Shown here: piece by piece, positions 49,201-57,073 of the stretch
Position numbering within the stretch: the first letter of the stretch is position 1
How the letters are laid out: every line of letters begins with the position of its first letter
Assembly (NCBI RefSeq): GCF_036388275.1
Contig: NZ_DASVSF010000089.1
Coordinates: 134,580-198,579 of the forward strand
DNA: 64,000 nucleotides
Reading direction: 5' to 3'
From: Longimicrobium sp.
Lineage (GTDB): Bacteria; Gemmatimonadota; Gemmatimonadetes; Longimicrobiales; Longimicrobiaceae
The notes under the pieces: generated by a model
What the model was told of the DNA's origin: nothing
Seen by the model: only the letters and a program-made list of their open reading frames with translations
Database searches by the model: none
Made by a program: the position numbers and the translations under genes

Positions 49201-52200
49201 TTCACCACCGTCTTCCCGCTGGTGCTGGACACCTCCGGGGCCACGGGCCCCGGCGACCGGCTCAAGCGCGTCAAGGAGCAGGTGCGCGCCATCCCCCGGC
49301 GGGGAATCGGGTACGGCGTGCTGCGCTACCTGGGTCCCGACGCGGAACTGCGCGCCCGTCTCGCGGGCCAGGCGGACCCGGAGGTCGTGTTCAACTACCT
49401 GGGCCAGTTCGACTCGGCTCCCATGGCCGGCGCGCGGCTGGCCTTCGCCGGTGGCGCGCGCGGGCGGGAGTGGAGCCCGCTGAACCGCCGGCGCTGCCTG
49501 CTGGAGGTGAACGGCCAGGTGCTCGGCGGGTGCCTGCGCCTGGAATGGACGTACTCCGAGGGAACGCACCGGCGCGAAACCGTCGAGCGGCTGGCGGAGG
49601 CCTGCCTCGAGGCGCTGCGCGCGACCGTCGCGCACTGCCGCGAGCAGGGCGCGGGCGGGTTCACCCCGTCGGATTTTCCGCTCGCGGAACTCACGCAGGA
49701 ACAGCTCGACGCGCTGCCGACGGGGATGGGCGGCCTGGAAGACCTGTACCCGCTCTCCCCCATGCAGGCGGGAATGCTGTACCACGCCCTTTCCGGCGCC
49801 GGGGACCAGGCGTACCAGGTGCAGCTGGCGCACCGGCTGGAGGGAACCCTCGATGTGCCCCTCCTTCGCCGCGCCTGGGCCGAGGTGATGGCCCGGCACT
49901 CCATCCTGCGCACCTCGTTCGTGTGGAAGGGCCTCCCGCGTCCGCTGCAGCGGGTGCACACCCGGGCCGAGCTTCCGTGGACCGAGGAAGACTGGACGCC
50001 GCTTTCCGCGGGCGAGCAGGAGGCGGCGCTGGAAAGGTACCTGGCCGCGGACCACGCGCGGGGCTACGCGCTCGACGAGCCGCCGCTGATGCGATGCGCC
50101 CTCCTGCGCGTCGGCGCGGACGCGCACTGGCTGGTGTGGAGCCAGCACCACCTGCTCACCGACGGATGGTCCGCCGCGCGGGTGTGGAGCGAGGTGACGC
50201 AACTGTACGAGGGGTGGCGCACCGGGCAGGTGGTGGAGCTGGGCCGCGTGCGGCCGTACCGCGACTACGTGGCGTGGGTGCTCCGGCAGGACGAAGGGGC
50301 GGCCGAGTGCTACTGGCGCGGCGTGCTCGCCGGCTTCGCCTCGCCCACGCCGCTCCCCTCGGCGCGGCCCGCGGAACCCGGCGCCGCCATGCGCCCGGCG
50401 GAACGCGTGGCGGTCCTCCCCGCCGGGCTTACGCGGCGGCTGGAGGAAGCCGCCCGCGGCATGCAGGTGACGCTCAACACCCTTGCCCAAGGTGCGTGGG
50501 GACTGGTGCTTTCCCGGTACGCCGGCGAGGACGACGTGGTCTTCGGGACCACCGTGTCCAGCCGCCCGGCCGAGCTGGACGGCGCCGAGGAGATGGCGGG
50601 GGTCTTCATCAACACCCTCCCCGTGCGCATGCGCGTGCCCGGCCACGCCCGGGCCGGCGCCTGGCTGGCCGAAGTGCAGCGCGGCCAGGCCGCCGCCCGT
50701 GAATTCGAATACACGTCCCTGGTGCAGGTGCAGGGGTGGAGTGAGGTGCCCCGCGGTACGCCGCTTTTCGAAAGCCACTTCATCTTCGAGAAATTCCCGG
50801 CGGCGCGCGCCGCGGAGGAACCGGCGGCCCCGCGGCTCCGGGTGGCCGAGGCGCGCGGGGTGGACTGGAACACCTATCCGCTCTCCCTCATGGTCGTCCC
50901 CGGGCGGGAGCTGGTGCTGGGGCTGAGCTACGACGGAAACCGCTTCGACGAAGCCACGATCGAGCGGATCCAGCGCCACGTCGGAGTGGTGCTGGAGCAG
51001 CTCGCCGATGCTCCCGGGGCGCGGCTCTCGGCCCTCCGCATGATGGGCGATGACGAGCGGCGGATGGTCGTCGAGGAGTGGAACCGCACCGACGCCGAAT
51101 ATCCCGGCGGTGTGTGCATCCACCAGCTGTTCGAGGCCCAGGCCGACCGGACGCCGGACGCGCCCGCGGTGGTCTTTGGCGGCGACCGCCTGACGTATCG
51201 CGAGCTGGACGAGCACGCCAATCGCCTGGCGCACCACCTTGCCGGGCTGGGCGTGGGGCCGGAGGTACGCGTCGGCCTGTGCCTGGAGCGCGGCCCGGAG
51301 CTGATGGCCGCCATGCTGGGGGTGATGAAGGCGGGCGGCGCGTACGTCCCGGTCGATCCGGGGCACCCGGCGGAGCGGATCGGCTACGTCATGGACGACG
51401 CGGCCGCGTCGGTGGTGCTCACGCAGCAGCGGTTGCGCGACCGCATCCCCGTCGGCGCCGGGGTCCGCGTGGTCGTGGTCGACGCCGAGGGCGAGGGGAT
51501 CGGCTCCGGGCCGGCGGCGCGGCCCGAGAGCGGCGTCACCAGCGAGAACCTGGCGTACGTCATCTATACCTCGGGAAGCACGGGGCGCCCCAAGGGGGTT
51601 GCCATGCACCACCGGGGGGTCGCCAACTACGTCCATTGGGGGGTCGGCCACTACGGCGCCCGCCGGGGAAACGGGTCCCCCGTCTTCTCGTCGATGGCCG
51701 TCGACCTCACCATCACCAACCTCCTTCCCCTGTTCGCCGGGCTCCCCGTTCACCTTCTCCCCGAGGAGAACGCGGTCGAGGCGCTGGCCGAGGCGCTGCG
51801 GGCCGGGCCGGGTTTCGGCCTCGTCAAGATCACCCCCGTGCACCTGTCGCTCCTCACTCCCCTGCTCACGGCCGAGCAGGCGCGTGCCGCCGCCCACACG
51901 CTGGTGATCGGGGCCGACTTCCTTTCCGCCGAACCCACCGTGTTCTGGCAGGAGAACGCGCCGGGAGTGCGGCTGATGAACGAGTACGGCCCAACCGAAA
52001 CGGTCGTCGGCTGCTCGGCCTACACGCTGCCCCCCGGCCGCCACCGCAACGGCCCCGTTCCCGTGGGCGGGCCCATCCACAACCTGAAGTTCTACGTCCT
52101 CGACGCGGACCTGCGGCCCGTCCCCGTGGGCGTCCCCGGCGAGCTGCACGTCGGTGGGGCGGGGGTGGCCCGCGGCTACCACGGCCGCCCCGCGCTGAGC

Positions 52201-52926
52201 GCCGAGAAGTTCGTTCCCGACCCCTTCGCCGGGGCCGGCGCGCGCATGTACCGCACGGGAGACCGGGCCCGCTGGCTCGACGGCGGCAACCTGATGATCC
52301 TGGGCCGCACCGACCGCCAGGTGAAGCTGCGCGGCCACCGGGTCGAGCTGGGCGAGGTCGAGGGGGTGCTGCTGCGCCACCCGTCGGTCACCGGGTGCGT
52401 CGCCATGGTGCGCGAGGACGAGCCCGGCGACCGGCGCCTGGTGGCGTACGTGGCGGGCGTGGTTGACGCGGACGAGCTGCGCGCGCACGTGGGACGGACC
52501 CTGCCCGGGCACATGGTCCCGTCCGCGTTCGTCGTCCTGGACCAGCTGCCGCGGTCCGCCACCGGCAAGCTGGACCCCCGGTCGTTCCCCGCGCCCGACT
52601 ACGCACGCGAGCCGCGGGAGTACCAGGCCCCCCGCACGCCCGTGGAAGAGGTGCTGGCCGGCATCTGGTCGGAGGTGCTGCAGGTGGACCGGGTGGGTAC
52701 GGACGACGGCTTCTTCGCGCTGGGCGGGCACTCGCTGCTGGCCATGCGGCTCGCCGGCCGGGTGCAGGCCACGTTCGGCGTGGAGCTGCCCATCCACGCC
52801 GTGTTTTCCGCCACCAGCCTCGAGGCGATGGCGGCCGGGATCGAACGGGCCGTCTACGAAAGGGTTCTCGCCATGCCCGAGCCGCAGGACGAGCAGCTCG
52901 CGCTCACGCCGGCCGGGGGAGGCTGA
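40237..52926 (+). CDS. NRPS2: hybrid KS-AT-ACP-aminotransferase-C-A-PCP-E-C-A-PCP
   Basis: 4229 aa from ATG 40237, 4 nt after NRPS1; an internal ATG at 40276 is an alternative. KS (26-450) with QTACSTSL (Cys196), THGTGTPLGD and KPNVGHLDTAAG. AT (540-860) with GHSLGEY (Ser662). ACP (GFDSLLLLQ, Ser994). A Pro/Ala linker, then a class III PLP aminotransferase of the GSA type (1170-1640) with LLFDELITGFRMG and TYGKIVAGG (Lys1471). C5 (HHAALDGWS near 1793), A5 (2115-2600, code about DGLAVGNAIK), PCP5 with GGDSILA, E domain (2703-3160; HHLVVDG, TVGWFTTVFP, NYLGQFD), C6 of post-epimerase type (LYPLSPMQAGMLYH; HHLLTDGWS), A6 (3628-4109, DLTKVGEVGK, Asn-like), PCP6. The KS-AT-ACP-AMT-C block matches the beta-amino-acid module of the iturin/mycosubtilin and microcystin pathways. 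No fatty acyl-AMP ligase or KR is present. Confidence 0.92.
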   Translation: MRNETDHPGFPTGMAEHLEGERTGLEVAVVGMAGRFPGAGDIDAFWSNLREGVECITFFTREEQEAEGVSPAVLDHPGYVRARGVLRGADEIDAALFGLTPRDAQVLDPQHRVLLECAWSALEHAGYDPARPDGPIGVFAGSGTTTYQKQVESNPEVVAAVGPLRVSLWNEKDQLAAGISYRLNLRGPALAVQTACSTSLVAVHLACQSLINGECDIALAGGVSIGVPQRRGYFYTPDGIGSPDGHCRALDAGAAGSVGGSGAGMVALKRLDQALADGDTVHAVIRGSAINNDGAQKVGYTAPSVAGQAGVVSEALSVAGVDPATLQYVETHGTGTPLGDAIELKALAEVLARGGGSRPCAIGSVKPNVGHLDTAAGVTGLIKTVLALEHREIPPSLNCAVPNPEIHASGGHMFVNTELRPWERNATPRRAGVSSFGIGGTNAHAVLEEAPPREPSGPSRPLQLLPLSARTPEALARAALDLADFLERKGPPLADAAFTLQRGRRELEHRLAVVCADAGDGAARLRDAAVRATAAIPRTDRPVALMFPGVGTQHVDMGRGLYEAEPAYREAVDTCCELLLPVVGSDLREVMFTPGGEGGGGAERGGGWNLRRLLGRGGDEGDEGPRLDETRFAQPAMFVVEYALATLWMSWGVHPRALIGHSLGEYVAACVAGVLRLEDALRLVALRARLIDALPPGAMLAVPLGEAALREILPAALDVAAVNTPESCVVAGPPGEIEAFEAALAGREIVSRRLPARHAFHSRAMEQVADGLERLLAGFELRAPEIPFVSNVTGTWITDQAARSPAYWARHLSHTVRFADGVATLRGEPGWVLLEAGPGQTLGAWAMQHPAGGERQAVLSSLRHQHNQVPDLRFLLDTLAGLWAAGVGVDWKAFSRGERRHRVPLPGYPFERRRYWVDTPAAAVAGRTEQVATTSHEKGPHTMENLPAAAERAESSPRRQVILQRLTALTAEMTGIEERHVDTGTDFFQAGFDSLLLLQAIQTIEKRIGVRVSLVELLEEITTLGALAAHLDRALPAEVVLEGTPGPAAEVHPRPAPAPDASAAPRPQGPSAVPAPPAFYPPPGAPALPAAGESGGQGPLEQLIARQYEFLAQQSAQHFQLMSQQLAALRGEAAAPPAPGVVAGEAVPPAGAGLDAPVPRTVPQSPRAKIQPETFVAYQPLNTEAPAGMTAGQKEYLDGFMARYVERTRTSKAHQARYHLPLADSRVTARFRRAWKEILYPIAGERAAGSRIWDPDGNEYVDIGMAYGCGLFGHAPDFVTRAMQEQIERGYGLGPQSLLAGRAAELVCELGGNERAVFCNSGTEAVMGAIRAARAYTGRSRIAYFSGSYHGWADSVVGRPFVSGDRREVRPSAPGVPALPLGDVLMLDFDEPSSLEVLARHAGEIAVVLVEPVQSRRPDLKPFAFLRELRRITREAGALLLFDELITGFRMGAGGAQAFFGIDADLVTYGKIVAGGLPMGVVAGTREVMSVFDGGLWNYGDDSYPTGQRTLFAGAYFKHPLSMAVACAILEEIRRRGPAMYDRLEERTTRLVDRINAFFESGGYPITAAHFSSSFRFFFGPEIRFPDLFNHHLVHEGIYVIPETGTYFLSTAHSDDDLEKVFQAIRASAEAMRRGGFIPGPAAGTPALEGGEPAGAEPRVLPLTEGQRQLWIESQMGDDANRAYVESTSIRLHGALDAGALTVALQGLVDRHDTLRITIAPDGDAQLVHPSLRVELPVEDFRGTPPGEREARVSRWVRATVQRPFDLEHGPLVRFALAAVADDEHVLLFDSHHAALDGWSFGVLWKELDTLYTAARDGRPAGLPPVSDHAGTVRSQVAAVGDDSAALAYWLEQFADGAPVLDLPGDRPRPPARSYRGERLTRTLRGGLVERLAQAGRPHGFTLFNTLYSACFVWLSRLAEQDDVVVGTPAAGQAGRAGARDMVGYGINVLPLRVRVDGASSFLEHARAVRRALLRGLEHQAFSFPRLVDTLLRSRDPSRPPVFAVGMHLDRTRGEASLGGLRAEFHDNFGGGSKVDLNLGITETDDELEVRCDYSTDLFDHETVERWLGLFERLLEQVAADPGTRLRDLALIGPEERRRVLEEWNRTETAVPPASIQQQVQEQAALAPGAVALEWEGGVLTRGGLNERANRLAHHLAGLGVGPEVRVGLLLERGPELVVSMLAVLRAGGAYVPLDAAHPADRLGFMLADSAAAVLVTRGGAPAGMALPPGLRVVSLDEAGDALAGHPAGPPPLRAAAGNLAYVIYTSGSTGTPKGVAVEHGALANVCAWHGRALRITPADRSAQLISAGFDGSVLEIWPPLACGARVQLVPDGLRGDPPALRDWMVRRETTLATTPVSLTEPLLALEWPAAGALRWMVSGADRLRVRPGAGVPFGVTNNYGPTECTAIVTSTRVEAEGDRAPCIGRPGDNSRVFVLDAALHPAPVGVPGELFVGGAQVARGYLGRPALTAERFVPDPFAARPGSRLYRTGDRVRWLADGTLDFVGRRDAQVKVRGFRIEPGEIETVLRRHPGVADCAVVPRDEGGGGVRLAAYVVGPADADTLRAHLRRSLPEYMVPAAFVALDALPLTPNGKLDGRALPAPEYATGQGGRAPGTPAEVALAGIWAEVLGVEQVGVDDGFFEIGGDSILAIQVASRARRAGLQISPRHLFEHQSVAALARAAGPLDAPARPAGQAREQGSAPLTPIQALFLGSGHPEPWHFNQSVLLKVDPAVSDAHLDAALAKVVRHHDGLRLRFRETAAGWEQWHADDAGIVMERVDLAGLSEDEQDRARHEAASERQAGLHLEHGPLGRAVLFDEGARGRVLLLVLHHLVVDGVSWRVLRDDLERACTRLKAGKPVDLGPRTTSYARWAGVLRAYAAGGAPAAEAGYWLAQGPDGIAPLPLDGPAGGTVAGERSVAVQLDAGETSALLHEVPAAYRTQVGDVLLAALCDALGRWTGSPRVRLSLEGHGREEEIADGVDLTRTVGWFTTVFPLVLDTSGATGPGDRLKRVKEQVRAIPRRGIGYGVLRYLGPDAELRARLAGQADPEVVFNYLGQFDSAPMAGARLAFAGGARGREWSPLNRRRCLLEVNGQVLGGCLRLEWTYSEGTHRRETVERLAEACLEALRATVAHCREQGAGGFTPSDFPLAELTQEQLDALPTGMGGLEDLYPLSPMQAGMLYHALSGAGDQAYQVQLAHRLEGTLDVPLLRRAWAEVMARHSILRTSFVWKGLPRPLQRVHTRAELPWTEEDWTPLSAGEQEAALERYLAADHARGYALDEPPLMRCALLRVGADAHWLVWSQHHLLTDGWSAARVWSEVTQLYEGWRTGQVVELGRVRPYRDYVAWVLRQDEGAAECYWRGVLAGFASPTPLPSARPAEPGAAMRPAERVAVLPAGLTRRLEEAARGMQVTLNTLAQGAWGLVLSRYAGEDDVVFGTTVSSRPAELDGAEEMAGVFINTLPVRMRVPGHARAGAWLAEVQRGQAAAREFEYTSLVQVQGWSEVPRGTPLFESHFIFEKFPAARAAEEPAAPRLRVAEARGVDWNTYPLSLMVVPGRELVLGLSYDGNRFDEATIERIQRHVGVVLEQLADAPGARLSALRMMGDDERRMVVEEWNRTDAEYPGGVCIHQLFEAQADRTPDAPAVVFGGDRLTYRELDEHANRLAHHLAGLGVGPEVRVGLCLERGPELMAAMLGVMKAGGAYVPVDPGHPAERIGYVMDDAAASVVLTQQRLRDRIPVGAGVRVVVVDAEGEGIGSGPAARPESGVTSENLAYVIYTSGSTGRPKGVAMHHRGVANYVHWGVGHYGARRGNGSPVFSSMAVDLTITNLLPLFAGLPVHLLPEENAVEALAEALRAGPGFGLVKITPVHLSLLTPLLTAEQARAAAHTLVIGADFLSAEPTVFWQENAPGVRLMNEYGPTETVVGCSAYTLPPGRHRNGPVPVGGPIHNLKFYVLDADLRPVPVGVPGELHVGGAGVARGYHGRPALSAEKFVPDPFAGAGARMYRTGDRARWLDGGNLMILGRTDRQVKLRGHRVELGEVEGVLLRHPSVTGCVAMVREDEPGDRRLVAYVAGVVDADELRAHVGRTLPGHMVPSAFVVLDQLPRSATGKLDPRSFPAPDYAREPREYQAPRTPVEEVLAGIWSEVLQVDRVGTDDGFFALGGHSLLAMRLAGRVQATFGVELPIHAVFSATSLEAMAAGIERAVYERVLAMPEPQDEQLALTPAGGG
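51555..52020 (+). repeat. Asn-type adenylation core, copy in A6
   Basis: Closely similar at DNA level to 54855-55325 in NRPS3, including the whole specificity pocket (AVDLTITNLLPLF, IKITP, LVIGADFLSAEPT, NEYGPTETVVGC). Points to duplication of one Asn-type A core. Confidence 0.65.
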
Positions 52927-52927
52927 G

Positions 52928-55900
52928 GTGGCGGCCGAGCACACCATGCAGCCCTCGGGGGAGCTGTCCCCCGCCAAACGGGCGCTGCTGCAGGCCATTC
53001 TCCGGGGAGAGAGCCGCGCGGCCCCCATCCCGCGCCGCCCCCCCGGCGCCGAGGCCCCGCTCTCGTCCGCGCAGGAGCGGGTCTGGTTCCTCGACCGCCT
53101 GCAGCAGGGCGGAAGCGCCTACATCATCTCCGAGGCGCTGCGCCTTTCGGGCGCCATGGACGAATCGGCGCTGCGGCGGGCCCTCGGCGAGGTGGTGCGC
53201 CGCCACGAGGCGCTGCGCACCACCTTCCGGGAGGCCGACGGGGTGCCGGTGCAGGTGGTCGGCCCTTTCGCGGGCCTGGCGCTGCCGGTGGACGACCTTT
53301 CGTCGCTGGACGAGCCCGCCCGCGAGCAGCGGGTGGCGAGCCTCACCGCCGCCGAGGCGGCGCTGCCGTTCGATCTCGCGGCGGGCCCGCTGTTTCGCGC
53401 GCGGCTGCTGCGCCTGGCGCCGCGCGAGCACGTGCTGCTGGTGTGCGTGCACCACATCGTCGGCGACGGCTGGAGCATGCAGGTGCTCTTTCGCGAGCTG
53501 TGGACCCTGTACGGCGCCTACCTCGACGGCCGCGGGTCGCCCCTGGCCGAGCCGGCGGTGCAGTACGCCGACTTCGCCGCCTGGCAGCGCGAGCAGGCCC
53601 GCGCCGAAGCCCTGGCACGCCCGCTGGCGTACTGGAAGGAGGTGCTGGCCGGTGCGCCGGAGCTGCTGGAACTCCCGGCCGACCATCCGCGGCCCCCGGT
53701 GCCCTCGCTTCGCGGCGGCCTGGTGCCGGTGCGGGCACCGCTCGACGTGCTGGCGCGGATGCGGGAGCTGGCGAGGGCCGAGGGCGCCACGCTTTTCATG
53801 GTGGTGCTGGCGGCGTTCCAGGTGCTGCTGGGACGGTACGGGGCGGGGGAGGACGTGGTGGTGGGAACCCCGGTCGCCGGGCGTACCCGCCCCGAGGTGG
53901 AGGGGCTCGTGGGACTGTTCATGAACACCCTGGTGCTGCGGACGAGCCTGGCTGGCGACCCGCCGATCCGCGAGGTGGTCCGGCGGGTGCGCGAGCGGGT
54001 GCTGGGGGCGCTGCAGCACCAGGACCTCCCCTTCGAGCGGCTGGTGGCCGAGCTGCGGCCGGAGCGCAGCCTGAGCCACTCCACCCTCTTCCAGGTGCTC
54101 TTCCAGCTGGACGACGCGCCCCCGGACGAGGGAGGCGCGCCGGGGCTGCGGGTGCGCGGCGTGGAGGTGGAGGTGCCCGCCGCCAAGTTCGACCTGAGCC
54201 TGGTCATGCAGACGGATCCCGGGGGGCTGGCCGGACGGCTGCAGTACAGCACCGACCTCTTCGAGCGCGGCACCGCGAAGCGCATGGCCGAGCACCTGGA
54301 ACGGGTGCTGGAGCAGGCGGGCCGTGAGCCCGGCCGGCGGGTGTCGCGGCTGGACCTCATGACGGCGGCGGAGCGCCGCCGGGTCCTGGAGTGGAACCGT
54401 ACGTCCGCCCGGTATCCCGCCACGCGCTGCGTACACCAGCTCTTCGAGGCCCAGGCGGAAAGGACGCCCGACGTCGTCGCCGTCGAATGCCGCGGGCGAG
54501 CGCTCACCTACCGCCAGCTGGACCTCCGGGCCAACGGGCTGGCGCACCACCTGGTCCGGCTGGGCGTGGGGCCCGAGGTGCGGGTGGGGCTGTGCCTGGA
54601 GCGTTCCCTGGAGCTCGTGGCCGCCATGCTGGGCGTGATGAAGGCCGGGGGCGCGTACGTGCCGATGGACCCGGGGCACCCCGCCGAGCGCCTGCGGTAC
54701 GTGCTGGAGGATTCGCGCGTGCCGGTGCTCGTCACGCAGCAGGGACTGTGCGAGCGGATGCCGGCGGTGCCCGGGCTCGCGGTGCTCTGCGCCGACGACC
54801 CGGAGCAGCAGGCCGCCGTGCAGGCCGCGCCGCCTCCGACCGGCGTCACCGCCGAGAACCTGGCGTACGTGATCTACACCTCCGGCAGCACCGGACGCCC
54901 CAAGGGGGTGGCCATGCACCACCGGGGCGTGTGCAACTACGTCCATTGGGGGGTGCGCGCCTACGGAGCCGGCCAGGGAAGCGGCGCGCCGGTCTTCTCG
55001 TCGATGGCGGTGGACCTGACCATCACCAACCTGCTCCCGCTCTTCGCCGGCCGCCCCGTGCAAATGCTCCCCGAGGAGCACCCGGTTGAGGCCCTTGCCG
55101 ACGCGCTGCGCCGGAGTCCGGGTTTCGGGCTCATCAAGATCACCCCCATCCACCTGGGGCTGCTCAACGCGCTGCTGGAGCCGGAGCACCTGGAGAACTC
55201 CGCGCACACGCTGGTGATCGGCGCGGACTTCCTTTCCGCCGAGCCCACCCTCCCGTGGCAGGAGCATGCGCCGGGCGTGCGGCTGATGAACGAGTACGGC
55301 CCCACCGAGACGGTGGTGGGATGCTCGGCCTACGTGCTCCCCCCGGGGCGGCACCGGGGGGGACCCGTCCCCGTGGGGCGCCCCATCCAGAACCTGCGCT
55401 TCTACGTGCTCGACGCACGGCTGGAGCCCGTGCCCATCGGCCTTCCGGGGGAGCTGTACATCGCCGGGGCGGGAGTCGCGCGCGGCTACCTGGGGCGCCC
55501 CGGGCTTTCGGCCGAGAAGTTCCTCCCCGACCCGTTCGCCGCGCCAGGCGACCGCATGTACCGGACGGGTGACCGCACGCGCTGGCAGCCCGACGGCAAC
55601 CTGCTCGTCCTCGGCCGCACCGACAACCAGGTGAAGATCCGGGGCCACCGGGTCGAGCTGGGCGAAGTCGAGGCGGCGCTGCGGCGGCATCCCGGCATCC
55701 GCGAGTGCCTGGCCATGGTGCGCGAGGACCGGCCTGGCGACCGGCGCATCGTGGCGTACGTGGTCGCCGGGGATGGCGGCGCCGACGTGGCCGGGCTGCG
55801 CACGCACGTGCGGCGCATCCTCCCCGAATACATGGTGCCTTCCGCGTTCGTCATGCTGGATTCGTTTCCGCAGACGCCCACCGGCAAGCTGGACCGCAGG

Positions 55901-57073
55901 GTGCTCCCCGCGCCCGCCGCCGACGCGCACGCGGCCGACGGTGACGGGCCGACGGACTACCTGGAAGTCCAGCTGCTGCAGCTGTGGGAGGAGCTGCTGG
56001 GCGTGCGGGGAATCGGCTGTACGCAGGGTTTCTTCGACCTGGGCGGCAACTCGCTCCTGGCGCTGCGGCTGCTGGCGCTCGTGCGGCGGAGGCTGGGGTG
56101 CGAGCTTCCCGTTTCGGCCCTGTTTGCCGGCGGCACCGTCCGGCACCTGGCCCGGGCGGTGCGCGAGCGTGGCGCGGCGGCCGCGGCGCCGGCCTCGCCC
56201 GTCGTCGCGCTGCAGCCGCACGGCTCCCTTCCCCCGCTGTTCCTGGTCCACGCCGCGGGACGCAGCGTGATGATCTACCTCAACCTGGTGCGCCACCTCG
56301 GCCCGGACCAGCCGGTATTCGGCCTTCAGGACCTGGACCCCGACATGGCGCGCCCGGTGAGCCGAATCGCCTCGGAGTACGTGGCGGCCGTCCGAGCCGT
56401 GCAGCCGCATGGACCGTACTACCTGGGCGGCTGGTCGTTCGGCGGGTACGTGGTCCACGAGATGGCGGTGCAGCTGCAGGGCCTGGGCGAGGAGGTGGCG
56501 TTCGCCGGGATGATGGACACCCTCTCGCCCGACCTCACGCGCCAGTGGCCCTGGAACGGCTACGGCGACCTGGCCGTCGCGCTTGCCGAGGAAGCCGCCG
56601 CGGACCTGCGGCGCCCCTTCTCCTTTCGCCCGCGGGACGTCGAGGGGCTGCCGGCGGCGGAACAGCTTCGCCGCATCGTCGAGGCCATGCACGCGCAGGG
56701 GGCGGCGCCCGCCGGCTACACCCCCGCCACACTGGCCGAGAGCTGCCGCGTGGCCCGCGACCGCGGCCAGGCCCGCGACATGTTCCACCCCGGCGCATTC
56801 TCCGGCACCCTCACGCTGTTCCGCGCCGAAGACCTGTCACCCCGGCACCGGGAGTTCCTGTCCCGCTACCCGGACGAGGAACGGCGTACGCTGGGGTGGT
56901 GCCGCCACGCCACCGGGCCTCTCGAGGTGCACGCGGTCGCCGGCGACCACTCCACCCTCGGGGCCGAGCCGCACGTGAGCACGCTGACAGACCGCGTGCG
57001 CCACGCGCTCGATGCGGCCCGGATCCGTGCGTCGTCGGCCCCCGGCGCGTTCCCACTCTCCGGACCGTCATGA
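52928..57073 (+). CDS. NRPS3: terminal module C-A-PCP-TE
   Basis: 1381 aa from GTG 52928, chosen because GGGGGAGG lies just upstream and the gap to the NRPS2 stop is 1 nt; an ATG at 52946 is possible. C7 (from 44, HHIVGDGWS near 175), A7 (502-985) with code DLTKVGEVGK identical to A6 and one residue from the classic Asn code, PCP7 (GGNSLLALR near 1039), and a type I thioesterase (from 1104) with GWSFGG (Ser1170) and a late GDH His motif. The TE releases the chain by hydrolysis or cyclisation. The ATG of the first ABC gene overlaps the stop. No epimerase, so residue 7 should be L. Confidence 0.92.
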   Translation: MAAEHTMQPSGELSPAKRALLQAILRGESRAAPIPRRPPGAEAPLSSAQERVWFLDRLQQGGSAYIISEALRLSGAMDESALRRALGEVVRRHEALRTTFREADGVPVQVVGPFAGLALPVDDLSSLDEPAREQRVASLTAAEAALPFDLAAGPLFRARLLRLAPREHVLLVCVHHIVGDGWSMQVLFRELWTLYGAYLDGRGSPLAEPAVQYADFAAWQREQARAEALARPLAYWKEVLAGAPELLELPADHPRPPVPSLRGGLVPVRAPLDVLARMRELARAEGATLFMVVLAAFQVLLGRYGAGEDVVVGTPVAGRTRPEVEGLVGLFMNTLVLRTSLAGDPPIREVVRRVRERVLGALQHQDLPFERLVAELRPERSLSHSTLFQVLFQLDDAPPDEGGAPGLRVRGVEVEVPAAKFDLSLVMQTDPGGLAGRLQYSTDLFERGTAKRMAEHLERVLEQAGREPGRRVSRLDLMTAAERRRVLEWNRTSARYPATRCVHQLFEAQAERTPDVVAVECRGRALTYRQLDLRANGLAHHLVRLGVGPEVRVGLCLERSLELVAAMLGVMKAGGAYVPMDPGHPAERLRYVLEDSRVPVLVTQQGLCERMPAVPGLAVLCADDPEQQAAVQAAPPPTGVTAENLAYVIYTSGSTGRPKGVAMHHRGVCNYVHWGVRAYGAGQGSGAPVFSSMAVDLTITNLLPLFAGRPVQMLPEEHPVEALADALRRSPGFGLIKITPIHLGLLNALLEPEHLENSAHTLVIGADFLSAEPTLPWQEHAPGVRLMNEYGPTETVVGCSAYVLPPGRHRGGPVPVGRPIQNLRFYVLDARLEPVPIGLPGELYIAGAGVARGYLGRPGLSAEKFLPDPFAAPGDRMYRTGDRTRWQPDGNLLVLGRTDNQVKIRGHRVELGEVEAALRRHPGIRECLAMVREDRPGDRRIVAYVVAGDGGADVAGLRTHVRRILPEYMVPSAFVMLDSFPQTPTGKLDRRVLPAPAADAHAADGDGPTDYLEVQLLQLWEELLGVRGIGCTQGFFDLGGNSLLALRLLALVRRRLGCELPVSALFAGGTVRHLARAVRERGAAAAAPASPVVALQPHGSLPPLFLVHAAGRSVMIYLNLVRHLGPDQPVFGLQDLDPDMARPVSRIASEYVAAVRAVQPHGPYYLGGWSFGGYVVHEMAVQLQGLGEEVAFAGMMDTLSPDLTRQWPWNGYGDLAVALAEEAAADLRRPFSFRPRDVEGLPAAEQLRRIVEAMHAQGAAPAGYTPATLAESCRVARDRGQARDMFHPGAFSGTLTLFRAEDLSPRHREFLSRYPDEERRTLGWCRHATGPLEVHAVAGDHSTLGAEPHVSTLTDRVRHALDAARIRASSAPGAFPLSGPS
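54855..55325 (+). repeat. Asn-type adenylation core, copy in A7
   Basis: Partner of 51555-52020. Flanking C domains are of different types (C6 post-epimerase, C7 LCL), so the similarity is confined to the A region. Confidence 0.65.
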
